From CADDZO01 sp035294145 (GTDB lineage Bacteria; Chloroflexota; Dormibacteria; Dormibacterales; Dormibacteraceae): a stretch of 16,083 bases of DNA. Where the stretch lies: contig DATGLL010000260.1 in NCBI GenBank assembly GCA_035294145.1, positions 1 to 16,083 on the forward strand, read 5' to 3'. The position numbers and the translations under genes were made by a program. The notes beneath the pieces were generated by a model. The model was not told where the DNA came from, did not search any database, and was given only the letters and a program-made list of their open reading frames with translations. This document shows positions 1 to 6,858 of this stretch, piece by piece (the stretch's first letter is position 1; the number at the start of each line of letters is the position of its first letter).

Positions 1-774
1 TTCGGCAACGACATCGGCTCGCAGACCTTCGTGCCCCCGGCCGTGGCGGCCATCAAGAAGCTGGGCGCGACCCTGACCATCAACCAGGCGCTCGCCTTGG
101 GCCAGGCCTCGTATCGGACCGAGGTGGAGAAGCTCCTGGCCACCAACCCTCAGGTGATCCTCACCGAGGCACTCGGCTCCACCGATGCCACCTACCTGGC
201 GGAGCTGAAGCAGCTGCATGGCGGCATGATCCCGATCATCGGCTCCTCGGCCACCGTCGACCCGACCTGGTTCCAGGCGGTGTCGGCCGCCATCGGGACC
301 GATGCCCTGGTGAGCTCCTACCAAGCCAACAACGAGCCGACGACCTTCAACGGCCCAGGCTACCAGCAGTTCAAGAAGCTCCTGGCCGCCTCCGCCTCGC
401 AGTTCGCCAGCGCGCCCAAGTACGCCACCCACCCTCCCACCCTGCACCTCTACGACGGGATCATCATGACCGCCCTGGCCATGGTCGCCGCCAAGAGCAC
501 CGATCGCACGGTCTACAACCCCTGGATCGTGAAGATCGGGAACGGCACCGCCGGCGCTAGCGTGGTGTACACGTACGGGGACGGGGTGAAGGCCCTGCAG
601 AACGGCAAGGCCATCCGCTTCGTGGGCGCCGGAGGGCCCACCCACTTCAACCAGTGGAACAACTCCCAGGGCGGCTACATCGTGGTCCGCTACACCCCCA
701 CCGGCGACACGGAGACGGTTGGCCAGCTCACCCAGGCCCAGATCGACCACATCGCCTCCGAGGCGGGGGTCTGA
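1..774 (+). CDS. ABC transporter substrate-binding protein, HAAT/LivK type, 5'-truncated
   Basis: The reading frame is open from base 1 to the TGA at 772-774, so the N-terminus, including any signal peptide or lipobox, lies off the left edge; 257 residues are visible. The sequence has the pattern of the C-terminal two thirds of a type-1 periplasmic binding protein (Peripla_BP_6 / Leu-Ile-Val-binding class): an alternating helix/strand region with NPQVILTEALGS, a hinge-like stretch PIIGSSATVDPTWF, and a second-lobe segment with LHLYDGIIMTALAMVAAK. The family binds amino acids, amides, short carboxylates or aromatic acids outside the membrane and delivers them to the permease pair. Permease and ATPase genes follow directly. 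The GTG at 31 is internal, not the start. The ligand cannot be read from the sequence; the co-transcribed FAH-family gene makes an organic or aromatic acid at least as likely as an amino acid. Confidence 0.85.
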   Translation, partial: FGNDIGSQTFVPPAVAAIKKLGATLTINQALALGQASYRTEVEKLLATNPQVILTEALGSTDATYLAELKQLHGGMIPIIGSSATVDPTWFQAVSAAIGTDALVSSYQANNEPTTFNGPGYQQFKKLLAASASQFASAPKYATHPPTLHLYDGIIMTALAMVAAKSTDRTVYNPWIVKIGNGTAGASVVYTYGDGVKALQNGKAIRFVGAGGPTHFNQWNNSQGGYIVVRYTPTGDTETVGQLTQAQIDHIASEAGV

Positions 775-802
775 CGCAGGATCGGGGAGGATCGGGGAGC
801 CG

Positions 803-1687
803 GTGCACATCTACCTCTCCGCGTTCGGGTTCGGGCTCGTGAGCATGGCGGTGATCGCCATTGGGGCGGTCGGCTTCACCATGCAGTTCGGCATCGCCAA
901 CCTGATCAACCTCGCCTATGGGGATGTCATGGCGGCCTCTGCGTTCGTCGCCTACGGCATCAACCACGCCGGCGCCAGCATCTGGCTGGGATTGTTGGCC
1001 AGCGTGGCGTTCGGCGCCGGCATCTCCCTGGTGCTGAACCGGGCCCTCTACGCCCCCTTCCAACGTCGGGGGACCTCGCACCTCGGCATGGTGATCGTGG
1101 CCCTGGCAGCGGCTCTGATCATCTCCAACGTGTTGCTGGCCATCGTGGGGCCGGATGACGTCTCCTACCGAATGTCGAGCGGACCCGTGATCCACCTGGG
1201 GGACGTGGTGCTGACCTCGGTGCAGGTCGCGATCATCGTCATCGCTGTGGGCGTCATGCTCGGTGTCCACCTGTTGCTGACCTCCACCCGCCTGGGGAAG
1301 GCCATGCGGGCGACCGCGGCCGATCCGACGCTGGCCCGGAGCTGTGGCATCCCCACCGCCCGCGTCATCGACGCGGTCTGGCTCATCACCGGAGCCCTCT
1401 GCGGCCTGGCGGGCACGGTGGCGGCCATGAACTCGGAATCGTTCGCGGCGAGCAGCGGCTCCGGCTACCTGATCACGATCCTGGCTGCGGCCGTGCTCGG
1501 CGGCGCCGGTCAACCCTACGGGGCCATGCTGGGAGCGGTGCTCATCGGCGAGGCGACGGAGCTGAGCGCGGCCGCGCTCTCCCCCGAGTACAAGGAGGTG
1601 GTCGCCTTCGTGATCCTCGTGATCGTGATGATCCTCCGTCCCCAGGGGCTGCTGGCCAAGCTCGGGGTGCTCGAGGCGGCGGGATGA
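803..1687 (+). CDS. livH: Branched-chain amino acid/HAAT ABC permease, LivH type (set 1)
   Basis: Encodes 294 residues, the usual LivH size, with roughly eight hydrophobic membrane segments. I chose GTG 803 because the product then begins MHIYLSAFGF and runs straight into the first membrane helix; GGGGAG/GGGAGG purine tracts lie just upstream at 785-799. Starting at 719 would overlap the previous gene by more than 50 bases and add a charged, non-conserved leader. The cytoplasmic coupling loop is visible at about residues 162-183 (TRLGKAMRATAADPTLARS), the segment that contacts the ATPases in this family. The C-terminal LRPQGLL signature is at about 282-288. It forms the membrane channel with the LivM-type partner. 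The stop overlaps the next start (ATGA), so translation is probably coupled. Family assignment is firm; substrate is unknown. Confidence 0.93.
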   Translation: MHIYLSAFGFGLVSMAVIAIGAVGFTMQFGIANLINLAYGDVMAASAFVAYGINHAGASIWLGLLASVAFGAGISLVLNRALYAPFQRRGTSHLGMVIVALAAALIISNVLLAIVGPDDVSYRMSSGPVIHLGDVVLTSVQVAIIVIAVGVMLGVHLLLTSTRLGKAMRATAADPTLARSCGIPTARVIDAVWLITGALCGLAGTVAAMNSESFAASSGSGYLITILAAAVLGGAGQPYGAMLGAVLIGEATELSAAALSPEYKEVVAFVILVIVMILRPQGLLAKLGVLEAAG

Positions 1688-2634
1688 CGTACTACCTGAC
1701 CACGCTCCTCGTCTACGCAGGTGTCGACGTCATCGCCTGCGTCGCGCTCAACCTCCAGTTCGGGGTCTCGGGTCTGGTCAACTTCGGCTTCATCATCTTC
1801 CAGGCGGTCGGAGCCTACACCGCAGCCGTGCTCTCCATGCCTCCCGACACCGCCAACGGCGGCTTCCAGCAGTACATCCTGGGGCTCAAGCTTCCCTTCC
1901 CGATCCCATGGCTGGCGGCCACAGCGGCGGGAGGGCTGCTCGCGATCCCGATCGGGTTGGTCGTGCTCCGGCGCCTGCGCAGCGACTACCAGGCCATCGC
2001 CATGCTGGTGATCTCGGTCATCGCCAACACCCTGGTCACCAACATCCGCCCCTTCCTGAACGGGGCCGCTGGCCTCTCCTTGGTCCCGGCTCCCCTCTCG
2101 GAGCACCTCGACAGCGGCTCACTCGCCTACCAATGGCTCTACGTGGCGCTGACCGTCCTCTGCTGCTGGCTCGTGCTCGTGGTCGCGAACCGGATCGTCA
2201 ACTCCCCCTACGGCCGGACCCTGCGCGCGATGCGCGAGCGGGAACGGGCCGCGGCCGCCCTGGGCAAGAACCTGGTTGCCCTCAAGCTCACCATGTTCGT
2301 GGTCGGGGGATCGGCGGCGGCCCTGAGCGGCGCCATCCTGGTCGGGTTCATCGGGCTCTGGGCGCCGGCCAGCTGGCTCTACCCGGAGACGATCGTCATC
2401 TTCGCCGCCATCATCGTGGGAGGGCGGGGCAACAACCTGGGGGCCATCCTCGGCGCCCTGCTGGTGCCGGTCGGGTTCGAGGAGGCAACTCGATTCCTCC
2501 CCCAGATCGGCCCGCCCGGGCTCATCCCGGCCATGCAGTGGGTGGCGATCGGGCTGCTCATCATCGGATTCTTGTGGTTCCGCCCGCGTGGGATCTTGCC
2601 CGAGCCCCGACGGCGCGTCGAGGGGGAGGCGTGA
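1684..2634 (+). CDS. livM: Branched-chain amino acid/HAAT ABC permease, LivM type (set 1)
   Basis: Encodes 316 residues with about nine or ten hydrophobic segments. The N-terminal family region is at residues 25-45 (FGVSGLVNFGFIIFQAVGAY). The loop NGAAGLSLVPAP is at 126-137, the coupling loop SPYGRTLRAMRERERAAAAL at 174-193, and a terminal FRPRGILPE. The coupling loop is unusually arginine- and glutamate-rich. The ATG sits in an ATGA overlap with livH, and the stop overlaps the GTG of the following ATPase gene, which places it in the middle of a translationally coupled operon. It pairs with LivH as the second half of the permease in the cytoplasmic membrane. The usual SLGHA motif of LivM proteins is replaced here by NFGFI, unlike the second LivM in this window, so the two sets are not recent duplicates. 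Confidence 0.92.
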   Translation: MTYYLTTLLVYAGVDVIACVALNLQFGVSGLVNFGFIIFQAVGAYTAAVLSMPPDTANGGFQQYILGLKLPFPIPWLAATAAGGLLAIPIGLVVLRRLRSDYQAIAMLVISVIANTLVTNIRPFLNGAAGLSLVPAPLSEHLDSGSLAYQWLYVALTVLCCWLVLVVANRIVNSPYGRTLRAMRERERAAAALGKNLVALKLTMFVVGGSAAALSGAILVGFIGLWAPASWLYPETIVIFAAIIVGGRGNNLGAILGALLVPVGFEEATRFLPQIGPPGLIPAMQWVAIGLLIIGFLWFRPRGILPEPRRRVEGEA

Positions 2635-3452
2635 GCCACGTGGGGGCAACCGGGAGGGGGGAGAGGTCGGCCTCCAACCCACCCCGCTCCGAGCTCGGCC
2701 CCCTGCTGGTAGCCCAAGGCGTGGAGCGCCACTTCGAGGGGGTGCGGGCGGTCGACGGGGTCTCGATCGAGATCGCCCAAGGGCGGATCACCGGTCTGAT
2801 CGGTCCGAACGGGGCCGGGAAGTCGACCCTCCTGGCCGTGCTGGCGGGCACGTTGCCGGCATCCGCGGGCAGGATCTGGTTCGACGGTGAGGAGGTGACC
2901 AGGCTGCCAGTCCATCGGCGGGCGCGACGCGGACTGGTGCGCACCTTCCAACTGTCCAGCGAGTTCGCCGAGCTCACCGTCCTCGAGAACCTGCTGGTGG
3001 CGGCGCCCAACCACCGCGGGGACTCGCTGCTGGGGGCGCTCCTCGGGCGGCGATACTGGGGAGAGGACGAGCGTCGGCTCGTCGAGCAGGCACGCGAGCT
3101 CCTCGACCGTTTCGGCATGCGCGGGCAGGAATCCGAGTACGCAGGGAACCTGAGCGGCGGCCAGAAGCGTCTGCTGGAGGTGATGCGCGCGCTCATGCTG
3201 CGGCCACGGTTGCTGCTCCTGGACGAGCCCATGGCCGGTCTCCATCCGACCGTGGTCCGGCAGATCTCCGCCTATCTCGAACGCCTGCGCGACGAGGGCC
3301 TGACCATCCTCATGGTCGAGCATGAGCTGGGCACGGTCGAGCGGCTCTGCGACCCGGTGATCGTGATGGCCCAGGGGCGCGTGATCGGGCAGGGACCGAT
3401 GCCGCTCCTACGCCGGCGGCGCGAGATCATCGATGCCTATCTCGTTGGCTGA
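2631..3452 (+). CDS. livG: HAAT ABC transporter ATP-binding protein, LivG type (set 1)
   Basis: Encodes 273 residues from GTG 2631, which overlaps the livM stop as GTGA and follows a good purine tract (AGGGGGAGG). The open frame extends much further upstream but would run inside livM. ABC ATPase motifs: Walker A GPNGAGKST at 58-66, Q-loop Q107 in RTFQLSSEF, signature LSGGQ at 174-178, Walker B LLLLDEP at 194-200, H-loop H231 in MVEHELG. The RTFQ stretch and the LivG-type tail ending IIDAYLVG place it in the LivG branch. It hydrolyses ATP with LivF to drive import through LivHM. About 25 residues before the ATPase fold are polar and not conserved, so a start further inside is conceivable but has no comparable ribosome site. 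Confidence 0.93.
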   Translation: MSHVGATGRGERSASNPPRSELGPLLVAQGVERHFEGVRAVDGVSIEIAQGRITGLIGPNGAGKSTLLAVLAGTLPASAGRIWFDGEEVTRLPVHRRARRGLVRTFQLSSEFAELTVLENLLVAAPNHRGDSLLGALLGRRYWGEDERRLVEQARELLDRFGMRGQESEYAGNLSGGQKRLLEVMRALMLRPRLLLLDEPMAGLHPTVVRQISAYLERLRDEGLTILMVEHELGTVERLCDPVIVMAQGRVIGQGPMPLLRRRREIIDAYLVG

Positions 3453-4236
3453 CGTACGGCACGGCCGGCAGCCGCTGCTGGTCGTGGACCGGGTGACGAC
3501 GGGCTACGGAGGGGCCGCCGTCGTCCGGGGGGTCTCTCTGCGGGTGGACGCCGGCGAGGTGGTGGCGATCATCGGGCCGAACGGGGCCGGCAAGAGCACC
3601 CTGCTGAAGGGCTTGGTTGGGATCCTGCGGATCACCGAGGGCCGGGTCCTTCTGGAGGAGCAGGAGGTCACCAACTGTAGCCCCGAGGAGCTCGCCCGGC
3701 GTGGGGTGGGGTACGTGCCGCAGGTCGGAGACGTCTTCGAGCCGCTGACGGTGGCGGAGAACCTGGAGATGGGGGGGTATCTGCTCGAGCCGCGGCTGAT
3801 CCGCCAGCGTATGCGCGTGGTGTGCGAGGTCTTCCCCTCCTTGGCCTCCATGCTGCGCCGGCGCGCGGACAAGCTGAGCGGAGGGGAGCGGAAGATGCTG
3901 GCCATCGGTCGGGTGATGATGCTCGATCCCCGGGTGATGATCCTGGACGAGCCCACTGCCAACCTCGCTCCCCGACTGGCCGACGCGCTGCTGCGTGACC
4001 AGGTACGGCGTCTGGCCGACCTCGGGAAGGCGGTGTTACTGGTCGAGCAGCGGGCCAGGGCCGCCTTGGAGGTGGCCAACTGGGCATGCGTTATGGTCTC
4101 AGGAGCTGTCAGGCTGGAGGGGCGCCCGGCCGACCTCCTTGGCCGGCGCGACTTCGAGGAGCTGTTCCTGGGAGCGGAGGTGCAGGAGGTGCCCCTCGAG
4201 GGGGCCGACAGAGCCAACGACAGAGGTGAGGCATGA
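3433..4236 (+). CDS. livF: HAAT ABC transporter ATP-binding protein, LivF type (set 1)
   Basis: Encodes 267 residues from ATG 3433, which overlaps the end of livG by 20 bases. No clear Shine-Dalgarno sequence precedes it, so termination-coupled re-initiation is likely; GTG 3484 is a possible inner start that keeps the whole ATPase fold. Motifs: Walker A GPNGAGKST at 48-56, Q-loop Q97, signature LSGGE at 148-152 (Glu for the usual Gln), Walker B VMILDEP at 168-174, and the switch region LLVEQRARAALEVA, where Gln replaces His as is normal for LivF. A C-terminal tail of about 20 polar residues after FLGAEV is longer than in the second LivF here. The stop overlaps the FAH-family start. It is the second ATPase of the importer. 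Confidence 0.92.
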   Translation: MPISLADVRHGRQPLLVVDRVTTGYGGAAVVRGVSLRVDAGEVVAIIGPNGAGKSTLLKGLVGILRITEGRVLLEEQEVTNCSPEELARRGVGYVPQVGDVFEPLTVAENLEMGGYLLEPRLIRQRMRVVCEVFPSLASMLRRRADKLSGGERKMLAIGRVMMLDPRVMILDEPTANLAPRLADALLRDQVRRLADLGKAVLLVEQRARAALEVANWACVMVSGAVRLEGRPADLLGRRDFEELFLGAEVQEVPLEGADRANDRGEA

Positions 4237-5177
4237 GGCTGTTGATGTTTCGAGGCGACGGCGGGCGGCGGCTGGGAGCGCTCCGCCCGGGCAGTCAGGA
4301 CGAGGTCGTGGACCTGCGCGAGCTGGCCGCGGCGGTCGGTGCCCCGGCCCCACCGCCGGATCTCCTGTCCCTCATCGATGGGGGCGAGGAGGCGCTGGCC
4401 GCGGTGCGTCAGCTGCTGAGCCGCCTGGAGAAGGCTCCCGTCGCCCCGGCCCTGCGACGGCTGGAGGACCTGACGGTGCTGGCGCCCCTGGACCCACCCC
4501 GAGGCAACATCCTCGCCATCGGCCGAAACTACGCCAAGCATGCGGAGGAGGGGGCACGCGCCCGCGGCACCGAGGTGGGGCCGCCCACCATCTTCACCAA
4601 GGCGATCACGAGCATCGCGGGACCGTATGACGAGATATCGGTGGACCCCCAGGTCAGCGAGCAGATCGACTGGGAGGTCGAGCTCGGCGTCGTCATCGGC
4701 CGGGCCGGCGTGAACATCCGTCGTGAGGAGGCCCTTGACCACGTCTTCGGCTACACGGTCATCAACGACGTGAGCGCGCGGGACATCCAGCACGGTTGGG
4801 GCGGGCAATGGTTCAAGGGCAAGAGCCTCGACGGCTCCTGCCCGTGCGGACCGTGGGTCGTGACCCGAGACGAGATCCCCGATCCTCAGGACCTGCGCCT
4901 GCGGCTGAGCGTGAACGGGGTGATCAAGCAAGACGCCACCACCCGGGACATGATCTACCCCGTGGACGCCCTGATCGCCTGGCTGTCGGTGGGCATGACG
5001 CTCCTGCCGGGTACGCTCATCGCCACCGGCACCCCCGAGGGGGTGGGGTTCGCCCGCACCCCGCCCGAGTTCCTGCGCCCGGGGGACGTGTGCGAGGCCG
5101 AGGTAGAGGGCGTGGGCACGATCCGCAACCCGGTGGTCGCAGCTCGCACCCCCCTTCCCGGCCCTGCCCGTCCATAG
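4233..5177 (+). CDS. Fumarylacetoacetate hydrolase (FAH) family protein
   Basis: Encodes 314 residues. The ATG at 4233 overlaps the livF stop (ATGA) and has a ribosome site (GAGGTGAG) two bases before it. The family uses a divalent metal to cleave or isomerise acylpyruvate-like compounds. Visible features: a variable N-terminal domain (about 1-85), the entry motif NILAIGRNYAKHAEE (92-106), a metal-binding pair in DWEVELG (E148, E150), NDVSARDIQ (178-186) with D179 as the expected third ligand, KSLDGSCPCGPW (197-208), TTRDMIY (236-242) and TGTPEGVGF (265-273). At this length it resembles the FAHD/HpaG/2-keto-4-pentenoate branch rather than the roughly 420-residue fumarylacetoacetase of tyrosine breakdown. 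Co-transcription with the importer suggests it works on the imported compound or a ring-cleavage product. Exact substrate unknown. Confidence 0.9.
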   Translation: MRLLMFRGDGGRRLGALRPGSQDEVVDLRELAAAVGAPAPPPDLLSLIDGGEEALAAVRQLLSRLEKAPVAPALRRLEDLTVLAPLDPPRGNILAIGRNYAKHAEEGARARGTEVGPPTIFTKAITSIAGPYDEISVDPQVSEQIDWEVELGVVIGRAGVNIRREEALDHVFGYTVINDVSARDIQHGWGGQWFKGKSLDGSCPCGPWVVTRDEIPDPQDLRLRLSVNGVIKQDATTRDMIYPVDALIAWLSVGMTLLPGTLIATGTPEGVGFARTPPEFLRPGDVCEAEVEGVGTIRNPVVAARTPLPGPARP

Positions 5178-5183
5178 GGCTTG

Positions 5184-5219
5184 GGAGGCTGCCCGGGCCC
5201 CTCACCGGGCAGCCTCCCT
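5184..5219. terminator. Bidirectional terminator-like hairpin between convergent genes
   Basis: A perfect 14-bp inverted repeat: left arm GGGAGGCTGCCCGG (5184-5197), 8-base loop, right arm CCGGGCAGCCTCCC (5206-5219). It lies between the FAH-family stop (5177) and the stop of degV on the other strand (5222), where both transcripts must end. Neither side has a T-run, as is common in very high-GC genomes. Confidence 0.8.
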
Positions 5220-5221
5220 GC

Positions 5222-6091
5222 TCACCGGTCGTCGACGAAGAAGGCGGCGCCGAGCAGGCCAGGGCCGGTGTGCACCCCCATGGCCGGGGTGAACTCCGAG
5301 AGTTCCAGTTCCGCCTCGGGCACCGTTTCCCGCAGGCGCTCGGTAAGCTGCTGGGCCACCTCCAGGGCGTCGGCGTGGAAGACGGTGCAGCGCAGGCCCT
5401 CCCCTCGGGCTCCGGCGCCCTGCTCGGTGGCTCCGTGCGTGATCTCGGCCTCGAGGGCCTGGATGGCAGCTCGCCAACCACGCACCAACTTGACCAGCCC
5501 TAGCCGGCCACCGGTCAGGCGCCCGAGCGGCATGACCCGGAGCACCGACGTCCCCCAGGAAGCGAGCTGGGGGATGCGCCCGCTCCGGGCGATGTGCTCG
5601 AGGCTGCCCAGCACCCCCAGGACCTGAGTCCGACGCGAGAGCTCGCGGACCCGCTGGGCGACCTCCTCCAGCAGCGAGCCACCTCTCGCCGCCCTGGCTG
5701 CGTCCTCGGCCAGCAGGCGGAGCCCTCCGGCCGCGGTCCCGGAGTCGATGACCTCCACCCGACGGCCGAGCGCCATAGCGGCGGCGGACGTGGCCGCCTG
5801 GTACATGCTGCTGATCGAGGAGGCCACGGTCAGGCAGAGGACGTCCCCAGGAACCGCCTGGAACGCTTCCAGGTAGTCGCCCGGCGTCGGCGCCGAGGTG
5901 GTGTGCTGGGCCTTCGTCTCCCGGAGGGAACGATAGAACTCGGTGGGCGAGATGTCGATCAGGTCACGATAGCTACGGCCGTCGACGACGATGCGCATGG
6001 GGACGACCGTCACCCCAAGCTCACGCGCCTCATCCGGTCTCAGGCACGTGCTGCTGTCGACCACGATCCGCACGGGATACGTCTTCTTCAT
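5222..6091 (-). CDS. degV: DegV family fatty-acid-binding protein
   Basis: Encodes 289 residues if started at ATG 6091 (MKKTYPVRIVVDSSTCL). The frame continues upstream to a TTG at 6124, but that adds 11 residues with no family similarity. DegV/FakB-type signatures, numbered from 6091: VDSSTCL (11-17), PMRIVVDGRSYRD (31-43), TSAPTPG (65-71; canonical TSQPSPG), SSISSMYQAA (91-100), then VIDSGTAAGG, LGSLEHIARSGRI, and the C-terminal GVHTGPGLLGAAFF. The family binds a fatty acyl chain in a buried pocket; in Firmicutes the FakB members hand fatty acids to the kinase FakA. No FakA/DhaK-type partner lies in this window. It is divergent from the TetR gene, with an operator-like region between them, so control by that repressor is likely. 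Confidence 0.92.
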   Translation of the reverse strand: MKKTYPVRIVVDSSTCLRPDEARELGVTVVPMRIVVDGRSYRDLIDISPTEFYRSLRETKAQHTTSAPTPGDYLEAFQAVPGDVLCLTVASSISSMYQAATSAAAMALGRRVEVIDSGTAAGGLRLLAEDAARAARGGSLLEEVAQRVRELSRRTQVLGVLGSLEHIARSGRIPQLASWGTSVLRVMPLGRLTGGRLGLVKLVRGWRAAIQALEAEITHGATEQGAGARGEGLRCTVFHADALEVAQQLTERLRETVPEAELELSEFTPAMGVHTGPGLLGAAFFVDDR

Positions 6092-6143
6092 TGGCTCTAT
6101 GGGGTGGCTGCCGGAAACGGACAACCGGGGTCGCTCACGCCCC

Positions 6144-6174
6144 TCGGTCGGAAGCGACCGACCAGTCAGTCGGT
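6144..6174. promoter_or_regulatory. Tandem operator-like inverted repeats between degV and the TetR gene
   Basis: Three related half-sites are visible. TCGGTCG (6144-6150) and CGACCGA (6155-6161) form a perfect 7-bp inverted repeat with a 4-base spacer. ACCGAC (6157-6162) and GTCGGT (6169-6174) form a second perfect 6-bp inverted repeat with a 6-base spacer. The two dyads share the middle arm. TAGGAT (6174-6179) could be a -10 for the TetR gene and abuts the last half-site. Such placement is typical of TetR autoregulation; binding by the adjacent regulator is inferred. Confidence 0.6.
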
Positions 6175-6198
6175 AGGATACCCGGTGACCGCAGAGCG

Positions 6199-6858
6199 AT
6201 GGCCGATGGACTCGACCGACCGACCCCGGCCCAGCGACGGGCGATGGAGACGCGGAACCTCATCCTCCGAGCCGCTGCTCGGGTCTTCGCCCGCCACGGC
6301 TACGGCCGCGCCACGATGGACCAGATCGCCTGCGAGGCCGGGACCTCCAAGGGCGCCCTGTACCACCACTTTGCCACCAAACGAGCCCTGTTCGATGCGC
6401 TCATCGCCGAGCGCATCTCGGCCTTCCGAGCCCTGGATGAGCTGACCGCGGAGTCAACCTCGCTCCGCGAGCTTTTGGACCAGGCCGTGGGGTTTGCCCT
6501 CAGCTGGTACCGCTCTCATCCTGAGTACGTCGCGCTCTCCCTGGAGTCACGTCTGCAGGCCGGGCGGGCGGCCGAGGGACCGATCGCCGAGTACCTCGCC
6601 GAGGCAAGGACCAGCATCGAGAGTTTCCTGCGCTCTGCCCTCCGGCGCTTTGGTGGGCAGCCCTGTTGCGACCAGTTCGCGGTCCTGGTCCTCGGTCTGG
6701 TGGAGGGGGTCTGCCTCCAGTGGAGCGCGGATCCCGAGCGTGTCGACCTCGATGCCCTCCGAGAGCCGCTCGTGGAGGCCTTGGAACGCTTCCTTGATCG
6801 GCAGGCAGGCAGGCACGACGCCAGCGCGCCGATCACCGGTCGGCCGACCTCGGCCTGA
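6199..6858 (+). CDS. TetR/AcrR family transcriptional regulator
   Basis: Encodes 219 residues from ATG 6199 (MADGLDRPTPAQRRAMETR). The frame is open further left but would run through the operator region. The N-terminal DNA-binding domain is clear: helix 1 NLILRAAARVFARHGYGRAT (about 20-39), then the helix-turn-helix MDQIACEAGTSKGALYHHF at about 40-58, followed by the usual TKRALFDALI linker. The C-terminal ligand domain (about 75-200) is helical and variable, as expected, and contains a Cys-Cys pair (GGQPCCDQF) that is unusual but has no assigned role. A TetR of this kind is usually a repressor released by a small hydrophobic ligand. The divergent DegV gene, a fatty-acid binder, makes a lipid or acyl ligand plausible. 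No strong Shine-Dalgarno sequence is seen. Confidence 0.92.
   Translation: MADGLDRPTPAQRRAMETRNLILRAAARVFARHGYGRATMDQIACEAGTSKGALYHHFATKRALFDALIAERISAFRALDELTAESTSLRELLDQAVGFALSWYRSHPEYVALSLESRLQAGRAAEGPIAEYLAEARTSIESFLRSALRRFGGQPCCDQFAVLVLGLVEGVCLQWSADPERVDLDALREPLVEALERFLDRQAGRHDASAPITGRPTSA

Noticed and set aside
728..1513. Long open frame on the - strand across livH
   Set aside because: Its product is His/Asp/Gly/Gln-rich with no domain; it is the complement of a well-supported permease gene in high-GC DNA.
3504..4931. 475-codon frame on the - strand across livF and the FAH gene
   Set aside because: Translation is Arg/Ser/Pro low-complexity; both + strand genes have complete family motifs.
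6092..6124. TTG-initiated N-terminal extension of DegV
   Set aside because: Adds 11 residues without family similarity; ATG 6091 gives the normal DegV start MKKTYPVRIVVDSS.
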